Origin: Candidatus Halocynthiibacter alkanivorans
GTDB lineage: Bacteria > Pseudomonadota > Alphaproteobacteria > Rhodobacterales > Rhodobacteraceae
DNA: 64,000 nt
Direction of reading: 5' to 3'
NCBI RefSeq assembly: GCF_003333265.1
Contig: NZ_QOLB01000117.1
Location: 61,330 to 125,329 of the forward strand
This document shows positions 56,721-64,000 of the stretch, piece after piece. The notes below the pieces were generated by a model. The model saw only the letters and a list, made by a program, of their open reading frames with translations, had not been told where the DNA came from and ran no database searches. A program made the position numbers and the translations under genes. The first letter of the stretch is position 1. Each line of letters begins with the position of its first letter.

Positions 56721-57080
56721 TCAGGCGATAAAGGTGTTATATTCGGCTTCAGACATCATGTCGTCGAGCACGGAGAGGTCTTCAACTTTCAATTTGAAAA
56801 ACCAACCCTCGCCCTGGGCGTCTTCATTGACCTTACCGGGATTGTCGGTCAGCGCTTCGTTGACTTCAACGATCTCGCCATCCACCGGCGCAAGAATGTC
56901 AGAGGCGGCCTTGACCGATTCAATCACCACCACCTCATCGTCTTTGGAGACGGTAATGTCGGTATCGGGCAATTCTACAAAGACAATATCGCCCAACTGG
57001 GTGGCAGCATGTTCGGTAATGCCAACAACCACCAGGTCGTCTTCAACCCGCAACCATTCATGTTCTTCGGTGAACTTCAT
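56721..57080 (-). CDS. second glycine cleavage H protein (unlinked gcvH copy)
   Basis: 119 residues. The lipoyl motif [19 protein letters not shown] is intact. The start MKFTEEHEWLRVEDDLVVVGITEHAATQLGDIVF differs clearly from the operon copy ([33 protein letters not shown]) and is closer to what I recall as the usual Rhodobacteraceae form. No gcvT or gcvP neighbours. It may supply extra H protein, or act in lipoate relay to other complexes. Confidence 0.93.
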   Translation of the reverse strand: MKFTEEHEWLRVEDDLVVVGITEHAATQLGDIVFVELPDTDITVSKDDEVVVIESVKAASDILAPVDGEIVEVNEALTDNPGKVNEDAQGEGWFFKLKVEDLSVLDDMMSEAEYNTFIA

Positions 57081-57226
57081 AATTTTAATCCTGTCACATG
57101 TGCCCGGTCATTGCGCGCTGGCACACTCCGGTTTGCCTCAGCCTTAGCATATAGCATCCCGGCGAACACCCCTCACTTTCGATCAACGCCCTTGATTTCC
57201 GACGCAGCCTGCGCCACATCCGTCAT

Positions 57227-57775
57227 ATGACAGATCCTTATTTTTTCGGCTACGGCTCGCTGGTGAACCGCGCGACCCACAGCTACGTTGATGCCCACCG
57301 CGCCACCCTGTCCGGCTGGCGCCGGACCTGGCGTGTGACCAGTCTTTATTCCCAGGTGCTGCTGACCGCGACCCCCTGCACGCACAGCAAAATCCAGGGG
57401 CTGATTGCAGCGGTGCCCGACCATGACTGGGCCGCGCTGGATGCGCGCGAACGCGGCTATGACCGCCAGCACGCCAGCCACCAGATCCGCCATGATACCG
57501 GGCGCGATATCGAAGCCCAGATCTATGCGGTAGACCCGCAGAAACATCAGAGCCCGGCGAAAGCCCTACCGATCTGGCTCAGCTATCTGGATGTGGTGGT
57601 GCAGGGTTACCTACGGGAATTTGGAGAAGACGGTGTCGCCGCATTTTTTGACACCACCGACGGCTGGCACATGCCGGTTGAAGACGACCGCGCCGCGCCG
57701 CGCTACCCGCGCGCGCAGTTGCTGAGCCGCAAGGAACGCGACCTGACCGACCGCATGCTAAAGCGCGTCGCCTGA
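57227..57775 (+). CDS. gamma-glutamylcyclotransferase-like (AIG2/GGCT fold) protein
   Basis: 182 residues. FFGYGSLVNRATH is the GGCT substrate-loop motif YGSL, and the catalytic Glu is probably in LDARERGYDRQ. Such enzymes cleave gamma-glutamyl groups as 5-oxoproline, but other members act on different amides. Cytoplasmic. Divergent from gcvH2 with 146 bp between. Confidence 0.82.
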   Translation: MTDPYFFGYGSLVNRATHSYVDAHRATLSGWRRTWRVTSLYSQVLLTATPCTHSKIQGLIAAVPDHDWAALDARERGYDRQHASHQIRHDTGRDIEAQIYAVDPQKHQSPAKALPIWLSYLDVVVQGYLREFGEDGVAAFFDTTDGWHMPVEDDRAAPRYPRAQLLSRKERDLTDRMLKRVA

Positions 57776-57788
57776 GCCGGAACCTGCT

Positions 57789-57807
57789 CCCGGCGTGCAC
57801 CGCCGGG
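57789..57807 (+). terminator. hairpin after the GGCT-like gene
   Basis: CCCGGCG / CGCCGGG, 7-bp perfect stem, loop TGCAC; no T-tract. Weak candidate. Confidence 0.45.
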
Positions 57808-58549
57808 GTATTCAACCGTCGCTGGCCGCCCTTCCACCGTGCCGCTTTCCTGGGCGCCTTTCCTGGGCACTGTGGCCAGCGGGCGGCCAAAGGCTGGCGC
57901 CACAGCCCGGGCGCTGCGCAACTGGTTTAACCCCATTTTTTTGCCGCGCATCGCGCGGCGCGGCCCAACGCTTTTTCCCTGGCATCGCCGGGGGCAAAGG
58001 GGCGGGAGCGACGGTCTGCAACATCAGCGGCAATGAATAAGGGCGGCCACATGGTCCGCCATATCACGTTGAATTTAAATAACAATTTCAACTTTTGCCA
58101 GTCCTGCCCTAAATTGCCCCTAAACTTGAAGTGCTTAAAGGGGCTTGGTTGCGCACGACTTACCGCATCCAGACCCCACCCCCTGGCCTCACCTACCGCG
58201 CGTCGATATTATCTTATCAGCCGCGAGAACCAAATTTTCGCCATTCCCATCTTTTTGCCTGATCTGGCAAACACAACGGCGTGGAGTTACGCGTGCCAAC
58301 TGGAGCGCACGTTGTTGTGCTGGCCGCGTAGGAGACCTGCGACATTGCGCAGCAGCGGATAGAACAAGATCAGAGCCCATTGCTGGCAGAGGTGATGGCA
58401 TACGCAAACGAAAACCCGGGGCGGATTGACGCCACACGATGCACAGCCAGTAAGGCTAGCTTCGGAAAAACGAGAGTTGTAACGTCAGCAGTCGCGTGGA
58501 ATGGTGACAACCAACTACTTTTTTCCAAGCATGTATAACGGAGTGCACC
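57808..58549. other. gene-poor region at the edge of the accessory segment
   Basis: About 740 bp in which I support no gene. The composition moves from GC-rich (to about 58040) to much more AT-rich (58060 onwards, e.g. AATTTAAATAACAATTTC), marking the start of a segment unlike the rest of the window. Confidence 0.45.
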
Positions 58550-58933
58550 TTGTTGAGGTTAGTTTTGGCAAGTTTCCTTTTCCTGCCCTCTATGGCGCAT
58601 TCGGTCACCTACGATTGCACGGTCTCTTCAAAAGTATGGAAAGATGGATCTTACTCAAAAGCCCAAATACGAGACGGCCAATGCTCTGTCAAAATCGACG
58701 ACAGAGGCAGCAATGCCACCCTGTCGCGCTGCTCTTTTGCCCGGAGCGAAGGCCGTATCACGTGTGATGAATACGAAGCTGATTACATCGACCAAGACCC
58801 AAATGTTGGAGTGAAGAAGTTTTATTACTTCGGTGGCCAATTTGATATTCAGTTGTTTGCAAGTACGTTCTTTGTTGAAAACAACGGTCGGGGAACCATC
58901 GCTAACGGAACGTGCAGAGTAATACGTCCGTAA
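58550..58933 (+). CDS. small secreted protein of unknown function
   Basis: 127 residues starting at TTG 58550 or 58553, with GGAG six bases upstream. Signal peptide LRLVLASFLFLPSMAHS. The mature domain has four Cys (YDCTVSS, GQCSVKI, SRCSFAR, ITCDEYE) plus one near the C-terminus (GTCRVIR), so it is probably disulfide-rich and periplasmic. Its codons are more AT-rich than the upstream genes. I recognise no family. Confidence 0.6.
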   Translation: MLRLVLASFLFLPSMAHSVTYDCTVSSKVWKDGSYSKAQIRDGQCSVKIDDRGSNATLSRCSFARSEGRITCDEYEADYIDQDPNVGVKKFYYFGGQFDIQLFASTFFVENNGRGTIANGTCRVIRP

Positions 58934-59178
58934 TTTGGGCATTCATCATCGAATCTCCGACAATCAAGTCAGATTGCACGCAGCTTACCCGTTCGCGCTG
59001 GGTGGCGGCGGTGTTGCCCATAGCCGCCTAAAATCGACTGCGCCGCCGGCCGCAGACCGTACATCTGGCGCGGACCCAAGTAGCGCTTTCGGCCCAAAGC
59101 CGACCTTCAATGAGGCTAACTATGCGGCAGCACAGCTTTCGCATTGCAGACATTGATGCTCATTGGGTGAAGAAGTGT

Positions 59179-60762
59179 TTAAAAACTCGGCAGAGAGAAC
59201 CGATACGTCATGCCCAGCTCCACATTTGTTGCACGGAACCCATTTTCGCCGATTGTCTGGCTGACCAGGCCACGGAGAGCCAGATCTTCGCTCAGCCCAT
59301 AGTTCAGCCCGATACCAGCCCTCAAAATCGAGCCCTCGACATTGGCACCAACCTGCAGTTCACCAAAATACTGGAACCGGTCTGTCTCGGAAAACTTGCT
59401 TTGCAAACCGACACCCGCCGAAACTTCTCCATATCCAGGGTAACCTCGATAAGCTTCGTAAGAAATGCTGGCCCGGACGGGTATATAGACGTAGTCGTTG
59501 ACTATCCGGTCGCCCTGCACTGTGAGCATGTTAAGATTTTCTCGTGCTGAGCCGTTAACTTTCAAGTTGAGCTTCGTTTCATGAGAGAAGCTAAATCGAT
59601 ATCCTTCGTATCGGCTTTCCGCCGAATTGTTGGCGCCCTTTCCCGCGTCTGCTGAGCGGATGCGGTAATTCAGCCCTGCGCCAAAAGTGATGTTTTTCGA
59701 CGTGCCATCGGGTGCGAATATATAGCCGGATGTCAGAGCAATACCTAAGTTCTTGTTCAGCAGGTACTCTGCAGACAGTTTTGGATAAAGCAGTAGTCCC
59801 GAGCCTGTGTCAATAAGTTCAGGCGCGTAGCCGCCAGACCCAATCCCTAATTGCCCATACAGATTTATACGTGGAGAGACTGAGACGCGAGAACCCAGTC
59901 CACCAATGACCTGATTATATATCGGCAGCCCTTTATAGCCCACACCTAAGGCGTAGTACCAATAGCTTCTCTCCGTAAAGAATTGCGAAAATTGAAGATC
60001 GACCGCGTTAATGGGCCCCTTGTACGAACCCACGGGGTCGATCTGCGCATAATTGTCCAGGCCTGCTGATATCATGCTTTCGAAATCGCCGCCGACCGTC
60101 TCGCGGCTACCTGATGGGCTCGCAGAAACAAAACGTTCGCCGGAATTACCGTAGGGTCCGGTCCCGTACGAGAACGGCCTCTGCACGTAGAGATTAAGCT
60201 GAGTGCCGTCGATTGCAGAATTAAAGAACTTCATCCTTGAGATGTTTGCGCCCGCCGAGAAGTTCTTGAATTCATAACCAAACCCGAGGTAGCCCTTCGC
60301 GTACCCACCGGTACCGGACAGCTCCACGCTTTGTTCAATACTTTTACCACCGCCACCACCACCGAACGATACGCCGCCACTGGCAAACAGATTGCCAGCA
60401 ATTTTACGCTGGGCATGTGCAAGAAAGCCAAATGCCATGAAGCCGCCATACTCGCCCTTCAACAAGGGTGCATAGCTTCCCACACCAAGGTACAACCAAT
60501 CGTTGACCGGCGTCAGGATGTGATAGCCTAACAGGTCGATCGATTCATTGTCAGGCAGCCGGATGGATTGGTAGTCAAGCATAAACGAGCCTTCACGCCG
60601 CGTGAGGTTGGCGTCCGCCAGCCGGGTCGCGCTGAGCCGTTCCTGGCGTACCGATGTGGCATCAAGGTTCGGTTCGGCTGAAGCTTGGGGAGTGATGCCA
60701 ATACTGGATGCGACGACAATCACTATAAATGCGAGAAGGTTGGAATATTTATTTGTGTTCAA
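59179..60762 (-). CDS. predicted outer-membrane beta-barrel protein, unknown family
   Basis: 527 residues. An N-terminal signal (LLAFIVIVVASSIGITPQASAE) is followed by alternating hydrophobic/polar strands rich in Gly, Tyr and Ser, with many YxYxxGVG-type strand ends. It ends in YRFSLPSF, with C-terminal Phe as for BAM substrates. A Gly run at VSFGGGGGGKS is a likely loop. No domain recognised. AT-rich codon use compared with the tamA region, and flanked by mobile-element traces, so it may be acquired. Confidence 0.7.
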   Translation of the reverse strand: MNTNKYSNLLAFIVIVVASSIGITPQASAEPNLDATSVRQERLSATRLADANLTRREGSFMLDYQSIRLPDNESIDLLGYHILTPVNDWLYLGVGSYAPLLKGEYGGFMAFGFLAHAQRKIAGNLFASGGVSFGGGGGGKSIEQSVELSGTGGYAKGYLGFGYEFKNFSAGANISRMKFFNSAIDGTQLNLYVQRPFSYGTGPYGNSGERFVSASPSGSRETVGGDFESMISAGLDNYAQIDPVGSYKGPINAVDLQFSQFFTERSYWYYALGVGYKGLPIYNQVIGGLGSRVSVSPRINLYGQLGIGSGGYAPELIDTGSGLLLYPKLSAEYLLNKNLGIALTSGYIFAPDGTSKNITFGAGLNYRIRSADAGKGANNSAESRYEGYRFSFSHETKLNLKVNGSARENLNMLTVQGDRIVNDYVYIPVRASISYEAYRGYPGYGEVSAGVGLQSKFSETDRFQYFGELQVGANVEGSILRAGIGLNYGLSEDLALRGLVSQTIGENGFRATNVELGMTYRFSLPSF

Positions 60763-61124
60763 AGCGAGCTCTTTAAATCAAGTAATACGTTCTAGTCGGA
60801 TAACCCATATTTTTTCTGCCGTCAGGGTTTTTCTGGTCTAGGAGCGGTTTAGATTAAGCGGGCAACACGATCAATCCGCTCTACTAATGCCGACCTTGGT
60901 TACTGGTGTCGCAATCTTATGGCTCGTCCGCACGACTTCAAATTCGAATAAGTCAAAGGTGTAAAAATCAGTATAATTACGCTACTCAACGAGCGACCGT
61001 TTCACAATTAGGTTTGGTGTTTAGCCCACGAAATCGGTACCCCCCCAATTTTAAAGAAGTCTGGAATTGTACCGATTTAATTCCGGTCCCTTTCGAGAGA
61101 TATTCGAAATGAAGGAGACAAGAC
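60763..61124. other. AT-rich spacer between the barrel gene and the IS remnant
   Basis: About 360 bp with no supported gene. AT-rich stretches (CATATTTTTTCTGCC, AAATTCGAATAAGTC) are promoter-like for the barrel gene. A possible left end of the IS3-type remnant may lie within about 61040-61120; no inverted repeat was established. Confidence 0.35.
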
Positions 61125-61307
61125 ATGGCAATGAAATATACGGAAGAGTTTCGCCGTGAACTTTTCTCGACCGTCGCAACCTGCGAAAAACTGACATCGG
61201 GGTGGGCGCAGCGAATTCTCACATTGTCCCGCACAGCAGGCATTGGTGCGAAGCGCAGCAAAAGTCAGCAATCCGCCCTTCTCGTCGAATTGTGCTTGGT
61301 GCAGTAA
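61125..61307 (+). pseudogene. remnant of an IS3-type transposase orfA
   Basis: The first 12 codons (MAMKYTEEFRRE) and the upstream GAAGGAGACAAGAC ribosome site match the start of IS3-group OrfA proteins (Transposase_8 HTH). After that the expected helix-turn-helix is lost; in another frame RNLRKTDIGVG recalls the lost part, suggesting an early frameshift. No orfB follows. Degenerate fragment. Confidence 0.45.
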
Positions 61308-61414
61308 TCGGACCAATTCCCCCTGCCATCACTGTCAAGAACGGCCCACTGCGGACCTTCGTGGACAACGCAGAGAATGGCAGCAAGGAGCCCATCCACA
61401 CAGGATTCAATCGG

Positions 61415-61837
61415 TTAATCCTTAAATACAGTTCCTTTGAACTGCGGGTCGTATTGATCCACAATTTTGGACAATAAAGTGGCGAAAGGTCCGGGGTTTT
61501 CAAGGCCTGCCCGAGCGTCGTTTGCCCCGGAGCCCCGCACCTCCGGTGGCGTGACTGTGTAACTGAGGGGCCTTCGCGACACTTCAGCTGCAGCGTTAGC
61601 GGGAACTTTAACCCCACCAGCGGTGCCAACAGACAATTGCCCGACAGGCAGGCGGGCGGCGTCAGACACATTGTCCAACAGTACCAGTGTCCCACCCCAC
61701 ATAGTAACGCCGAAGTACAGCAGCAGCAGCAGCGGCAACAGAAAGGCGATTTCGATACGTGTGACGCCGTCGTCCCCCTTTAGATTTTGCAGTGGATCGA
61801 CTTGAATTGACGTATTATTGAATAAAGTCATCATCAC
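61415..61837 (-). CDS. TadE-like pilus assembly protein
   Basis: About 140 residues; start GTG 61837 or ATG 61834, both after GGAG. One N-proximal membrane segment is preceded by the prepilin-type GVTRIEIAFLLPLLLLLYFG, in which the conserved Glu is kept. The remainder is periplasmic. This is the TadE pattern for minor pseudopilins of Flp/Tad pili. The upstream gene on the same strand (TadG-like) is 116 bp away and probably cotranscribed. No tad secretion genes are in the window. Confidence 0.75.
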   Translation of the reverse strand: MMMTLFNNTSIQVDPLQNLKGDDGVTRIEIAFLLPLLLLLYFGVTMWGGTLVLLDNVSDAARLPVGQLSVGTAGGVKVPANAAAEVSRRPLSYTVTPPEVRGSGANDARAGLENPGPFATLLSKIVDQYDPQFKGTVFKD

Positions 61838-61953
61838 AACATCGCTCCGTTTTCAGTTCATTGCCCAGTCTTCTCTCCGGCCCTGGCAGCAGGCGTTTCG
61901 TCTCGTGCGCCGCGGTCCCACTCCCGGCGCCCTGCCGCAGTGGCAAAGACCGG

Positions 61954-63234
61954 CTATTTCACCAGCGCAAGCATCAAGCCAACGGGAAATTCAGACGTCC
62001 CAAAAACGGACTCCAGCCCCTCATCGCAACCGCCATAAGTATCCGCACTTCCGTATTCAATGTTGCGTTTTGCTTCAGCGTGAACACCTTCCATACCCGC
62101 TACGTCAGACCCCAGTTTCAGCTCTTTTTTCGTACCCATCTGCACGCCCCGGAAATAATTGTCAGAGCCAAATTCGATGTTACTGTTGGAGAACAAGTAG
62201 ATATTATATGCTCCCTCGCTGCAGTAGTTCACCGATCCGATGTCATTGTTCGAGCCGAACAAAATCTTTTTTGGGGTCGCAAAAACAACGTTGGACAGCG
62301 TGACATCGGACCCGACTTTCACTTCTTTTTTCGCCACGATAGCAATGTCGGAAATAACGCGGTTCGAGCCAAGGTCCGCGACCTTTTTGACGATATACAG
62401 CGTGTTGGGAGAGAGAGGGGTCGAATCTGTGATTTCGTTAATGTAGACCGGGCCTTCGGTGATGAAGTCAGGCATGTTGGTGATTGAAGAGCTCTTCATA
62501 TCTGCGATAATGCCCGCCACCAGCCCTGGCAGTACCAGATCATATTCGGCTTCCATAAGCGCATCTTCGACGCCACCATTGTTCCCACCTTGCTGGAACC
62601 CAGAAAAGTCATGCATCGCAATTATTGCGCCTGCTGCCACTTCGTTGTCCGAACCGATTTTCACCCCGTCATCGCCGTAGAGGCAGAAGTTCTCTATGTA
62701 GTTGTTGTCCGAACCGGACAGCACTTCTCTGCCAGAGAAAAAGCCGCCACTGTTGCACCCGTTCCCAGGCTCAATTTCAGCGACAGCAGAGCGGGAGATT
62801 TCGAATTCACTGATCCCGGCGAAAATTGCAAAAATGGATTGTAGCGGGTTTTGATTAACAGCGGTCCGCCGGGCGGTGGCGCGCACGGCATTTTTCGGGC
62901 TGGCGCCTTCAACAAAAACACTGCCATCCCAGTTTCCGGTTTCTACGTCTGCGGCTTTCAGAACGGGATGGCCATCAATGTTGGGATAGTTTTTTGCGCT
63001 GTAAAGCAGGGCCTCTGATCTGACATCGTCATTATCCGGCAACTGACTTGCCCCTGCAAGCGCGGCTGCGGACGCGGTGATCTGAAGCCGGTGGCCGGTG
63101 AGCCGCACGAGGCCGATGTCGATGACAAAGGCCAACATCAGCAGAAACGTTGGCAGGGCGACCGCCACCAGCACAATGACTGCGCCTGAGGTGTCTTGCA
63201 TCAATTGTTTCAGGTTTTTGGTCAAACCGACCAC
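61954..63234 (-). CDS. TadG-like Flp-pilus-associated protein with GSD/GSN repeat region
   Basis: 426 residues from a GTG at 63234, with AAGGAGGG six bases upstream. The N-terminal TadE/G-like segment is SGAVIVLVAVALPTFLLMLAFVIDIG (residues 16-41) followed by a putative Flp/TadG region. From about residue 170 it carries nine GSD/GSN-type motifs (at 174, 194, 289, 308, 327, 333, 356, 375 and 395), five of whose spacings are 19-20 residues, suggesting a beta-solenoid-like fold. I recall TadG-related proteins of similar pattern. It would be an envelope or extracellular component of a Tad-type apparatus, but partner genes are missing here. Confidence 0.75.
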   Translation of the reverse strand: MVGLTKNLKQLMQDTSGAVIVLVAVALPTFLLMLAFVIDIGLVRLTGHRLQITASAAALAGASQLPDNDDVRSEALLYSAKNYPNIDGHPVLKAADVETGNWDGSVFVEGASPKNAVRATARRTAVNQNPLQSIFAIFAGISEFEISRSAVAEIEPGNGCNSGGFFSGREVLSGSDNNYIENFCLYGDDGVKIGSDNEVAAGAIIAMHDFSGFQQGGNNGGVEDALMEAEYDLVLPGLVAGIIADMKSSSITNMPDFITEGPVYINEITDSTPLSPNTLYIVKKVADLGSNRVISDIAIVAKKEVKVGSDVTLSNVVFATPKKILFGSNNDIGSVNYCSEGAYNIYLFSNSNIEFGSDNYFRGVQMGTKKELKLGSDVAGMEGVHAEAKRNIEYGSADTYGGCDEGLESVFGTSEFPVGLMLALVK

Positions 63235-63870
63235 ATTGCTCCCTCCTTACACATCGCGAAAGTGGCCTTCAGGACGAAAATTATCACCACGGCTGTCAAG
63301 CAAGCCGGCGGGCGCTGTCAACGGTCACCTGGACATTGTCCGTCCAGTTTGTGCCCACGTTCTGAACTGGTGGAGTGAAACTTTTGGGCCAAGTCGACGG
63401 GTACTGTGCGCTTTCTTCAATATTTTTTGAATCGCTCCACTTAATTGGTCCATTTTGAAGTTGATGCCGAGAATTGACAAAGCCCCTCACGGCGAGGTTA
63501 TGCCCCCTTTGGGAGGCTACCCTATCCTTTCGGATATAGCTTCCGCAGGATGACTGCGCTGGAGGTCCAAATTGTCCGCTCACCAGGGCTCGTGCATTGC
63601 GCAGCGAATGGCGGCTTCTCTAATTGGGTGTTTGGGTCAAGCTCGTTTTCCTTCTATCTTCTGGGTCATTGTCGCTCATCCGGGTCACGCTTCTCTCCGC
63701 AGTCTGTTTTGGCGCTCTGATGGCACCGCTGCACGCATATGTTGGATCGGCAGTGAAGAGCCCCGCTCTCCGGCGCGCTTCAAGTTGCGCAGCAGACATT
63801 TTCGGCTTCATCCACGAACCTCGTCCAGTGAGGGACGACCCCGTTAGGGTTGGGTGGTCGGCGTTTTAGC
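63235..63870. other. gene-free region, probably including the 3' flank of an IS110-family element
   Basis: No supported gene in 636 bp. The upstream part holds the promoter of the TadG-like gene. The part nearest the transposase (63600-63870) may belong to the insertion sequence. I could not identify its terminal repeat or a target duplication. Confidence 0.4.
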
Positions 63871-64000
63871 TCATGCCGTGCCTCCCACCTGTTCCTGACG
63901 GAATTCCGTGCCATCGACCCACATACGATGCAGCAGGACGGCCAGTTTGCGCGCGACGGCGACTACAGCGCGACGTCGACCTTTGGTGCGCAGCAATCGC
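63871..64000 (-). CDS. C-terminal part of an IS110-family transposase (runs off the window)
   Basis: The minus strand encodes RTKGRRRAVVAVARKLAVLLHRMWVDGTEFRQEQ and stops at TGA (63871-63873). The RRRAVVAVARKLAVLLHRMWVDG pattern is the usual C-terminus of IS110/IS116/IS902 transposases. Only about 43 codons are inside the window, so intactness of the element cannot be judged. Confidence 0.8.
   Translation of the reverse strand, partial: RLLRTKGRRRAVVAVARKLAVLLHRMWVDGTEFRQEQVGGTA

Noticed and set aside
63620..63811. 63-codon - strand frame downstream of the IS110-type transposase end
   Set aside because: No ribosome site and no recognisable motif; more likely part of the element's 3' flank.

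Overview
The window is a GC-rich chromosomal segment from an alphaproteobacterium, most likely a member of the Rhodobacteraceae (Roseobacter group). The evidence is the divergent irr / fabA-fabB-fabI arrangement, a class I lysyl-tRNA synthetase, an NDUFS4-like complex I subunit, GlxA-type AraC regulators, and several small families I associate with this group (DUF6500-like, DUF4864-like, TadG-related, and a beta-helix spike protein). Genus cannot be decided from the sequence alone.

Layout. 1-5.9 kb: the 3' end of an unrecognised gene, a divergent SDR/LysR pair, an FKBP-type isomerase, a small lipoprotein, a GNAT acetyltransferase, two small DUF proteins and a cold-shock gene. 6.7-9.9 kb: the iron-responsive regulator Irr, divergent from fabA-fabB-fabI for unsaturated fatty acid synthesis and elongation. 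10.2-16.3 kb: a DUF1761 membrane protein, then a tightly overlapping run of a haloacid dehalogenase-like enzyme, three alpha/beta hydrolases and a PLP dehydratase, followed by a Tet-like MFS transporter; an XRE/cupin regulator lies opposite. 17.4-24.2 kb: lipA, an alanine/glycine:Na+ symporter and gcvT-gcvH-gcvP, which together form a glycine uptake, lipoylation and cleavage unit. A second, unlinked gcvH lies at 57 kb. 24.4-28.4 kb: two convergent GlxA-family regulators, the second divergent from an omega-amino-acid:pyruvate aminotransferase.

28.9-33.6 kb: tRNA-Arg(UCU), an NDUFS4-like subunit, a DUF1801 protein, uvrB, an ABM monooxygenase and a class I glutamine-amidotransferase-like hydrolase. 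34.0-39.1 kb is more unusual. It holds two tandem secreted PilJ-domain paralogues, a 17-copy perfect heptanucleotide repeat directly after the second one, a short PNPOx-family protein, and a large right-handed beta-helix gene split by one in-frame amber codon. 39.3-57.8 kb is mostly housekeeping: lysK, a TerB-like protein, dacB, nadD, ettA, a degenerate receiver protein, a PhnA-like zinc protein, a second cold-shock gene, tamA-tamB, thioredoxin 2, a DMT exporter, gcvH2 and a GGCT-like protein.

57.8-64 kb looks accessory. It has long gene-poor, less GC-rich stretches, a small secreted protein, a 527-residue predicted outer-membrane beta-barrel, an IS3-type orfA remnant, TadE/TadG-like genes (the latter with a 19-20 residue GSD/GSN periodicity) and the 3' end of an IS110-family transposase running off the window. 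No CRISPR array, rRNA gene or complete mobile element was seen. The observations most worth follow-up are the split beta-helix gene, the PilJ pair with the adjacent heptamer array, the SDR lacking its catalytic Tyr/Lys, and the repeat-bearing TadG-like protein.
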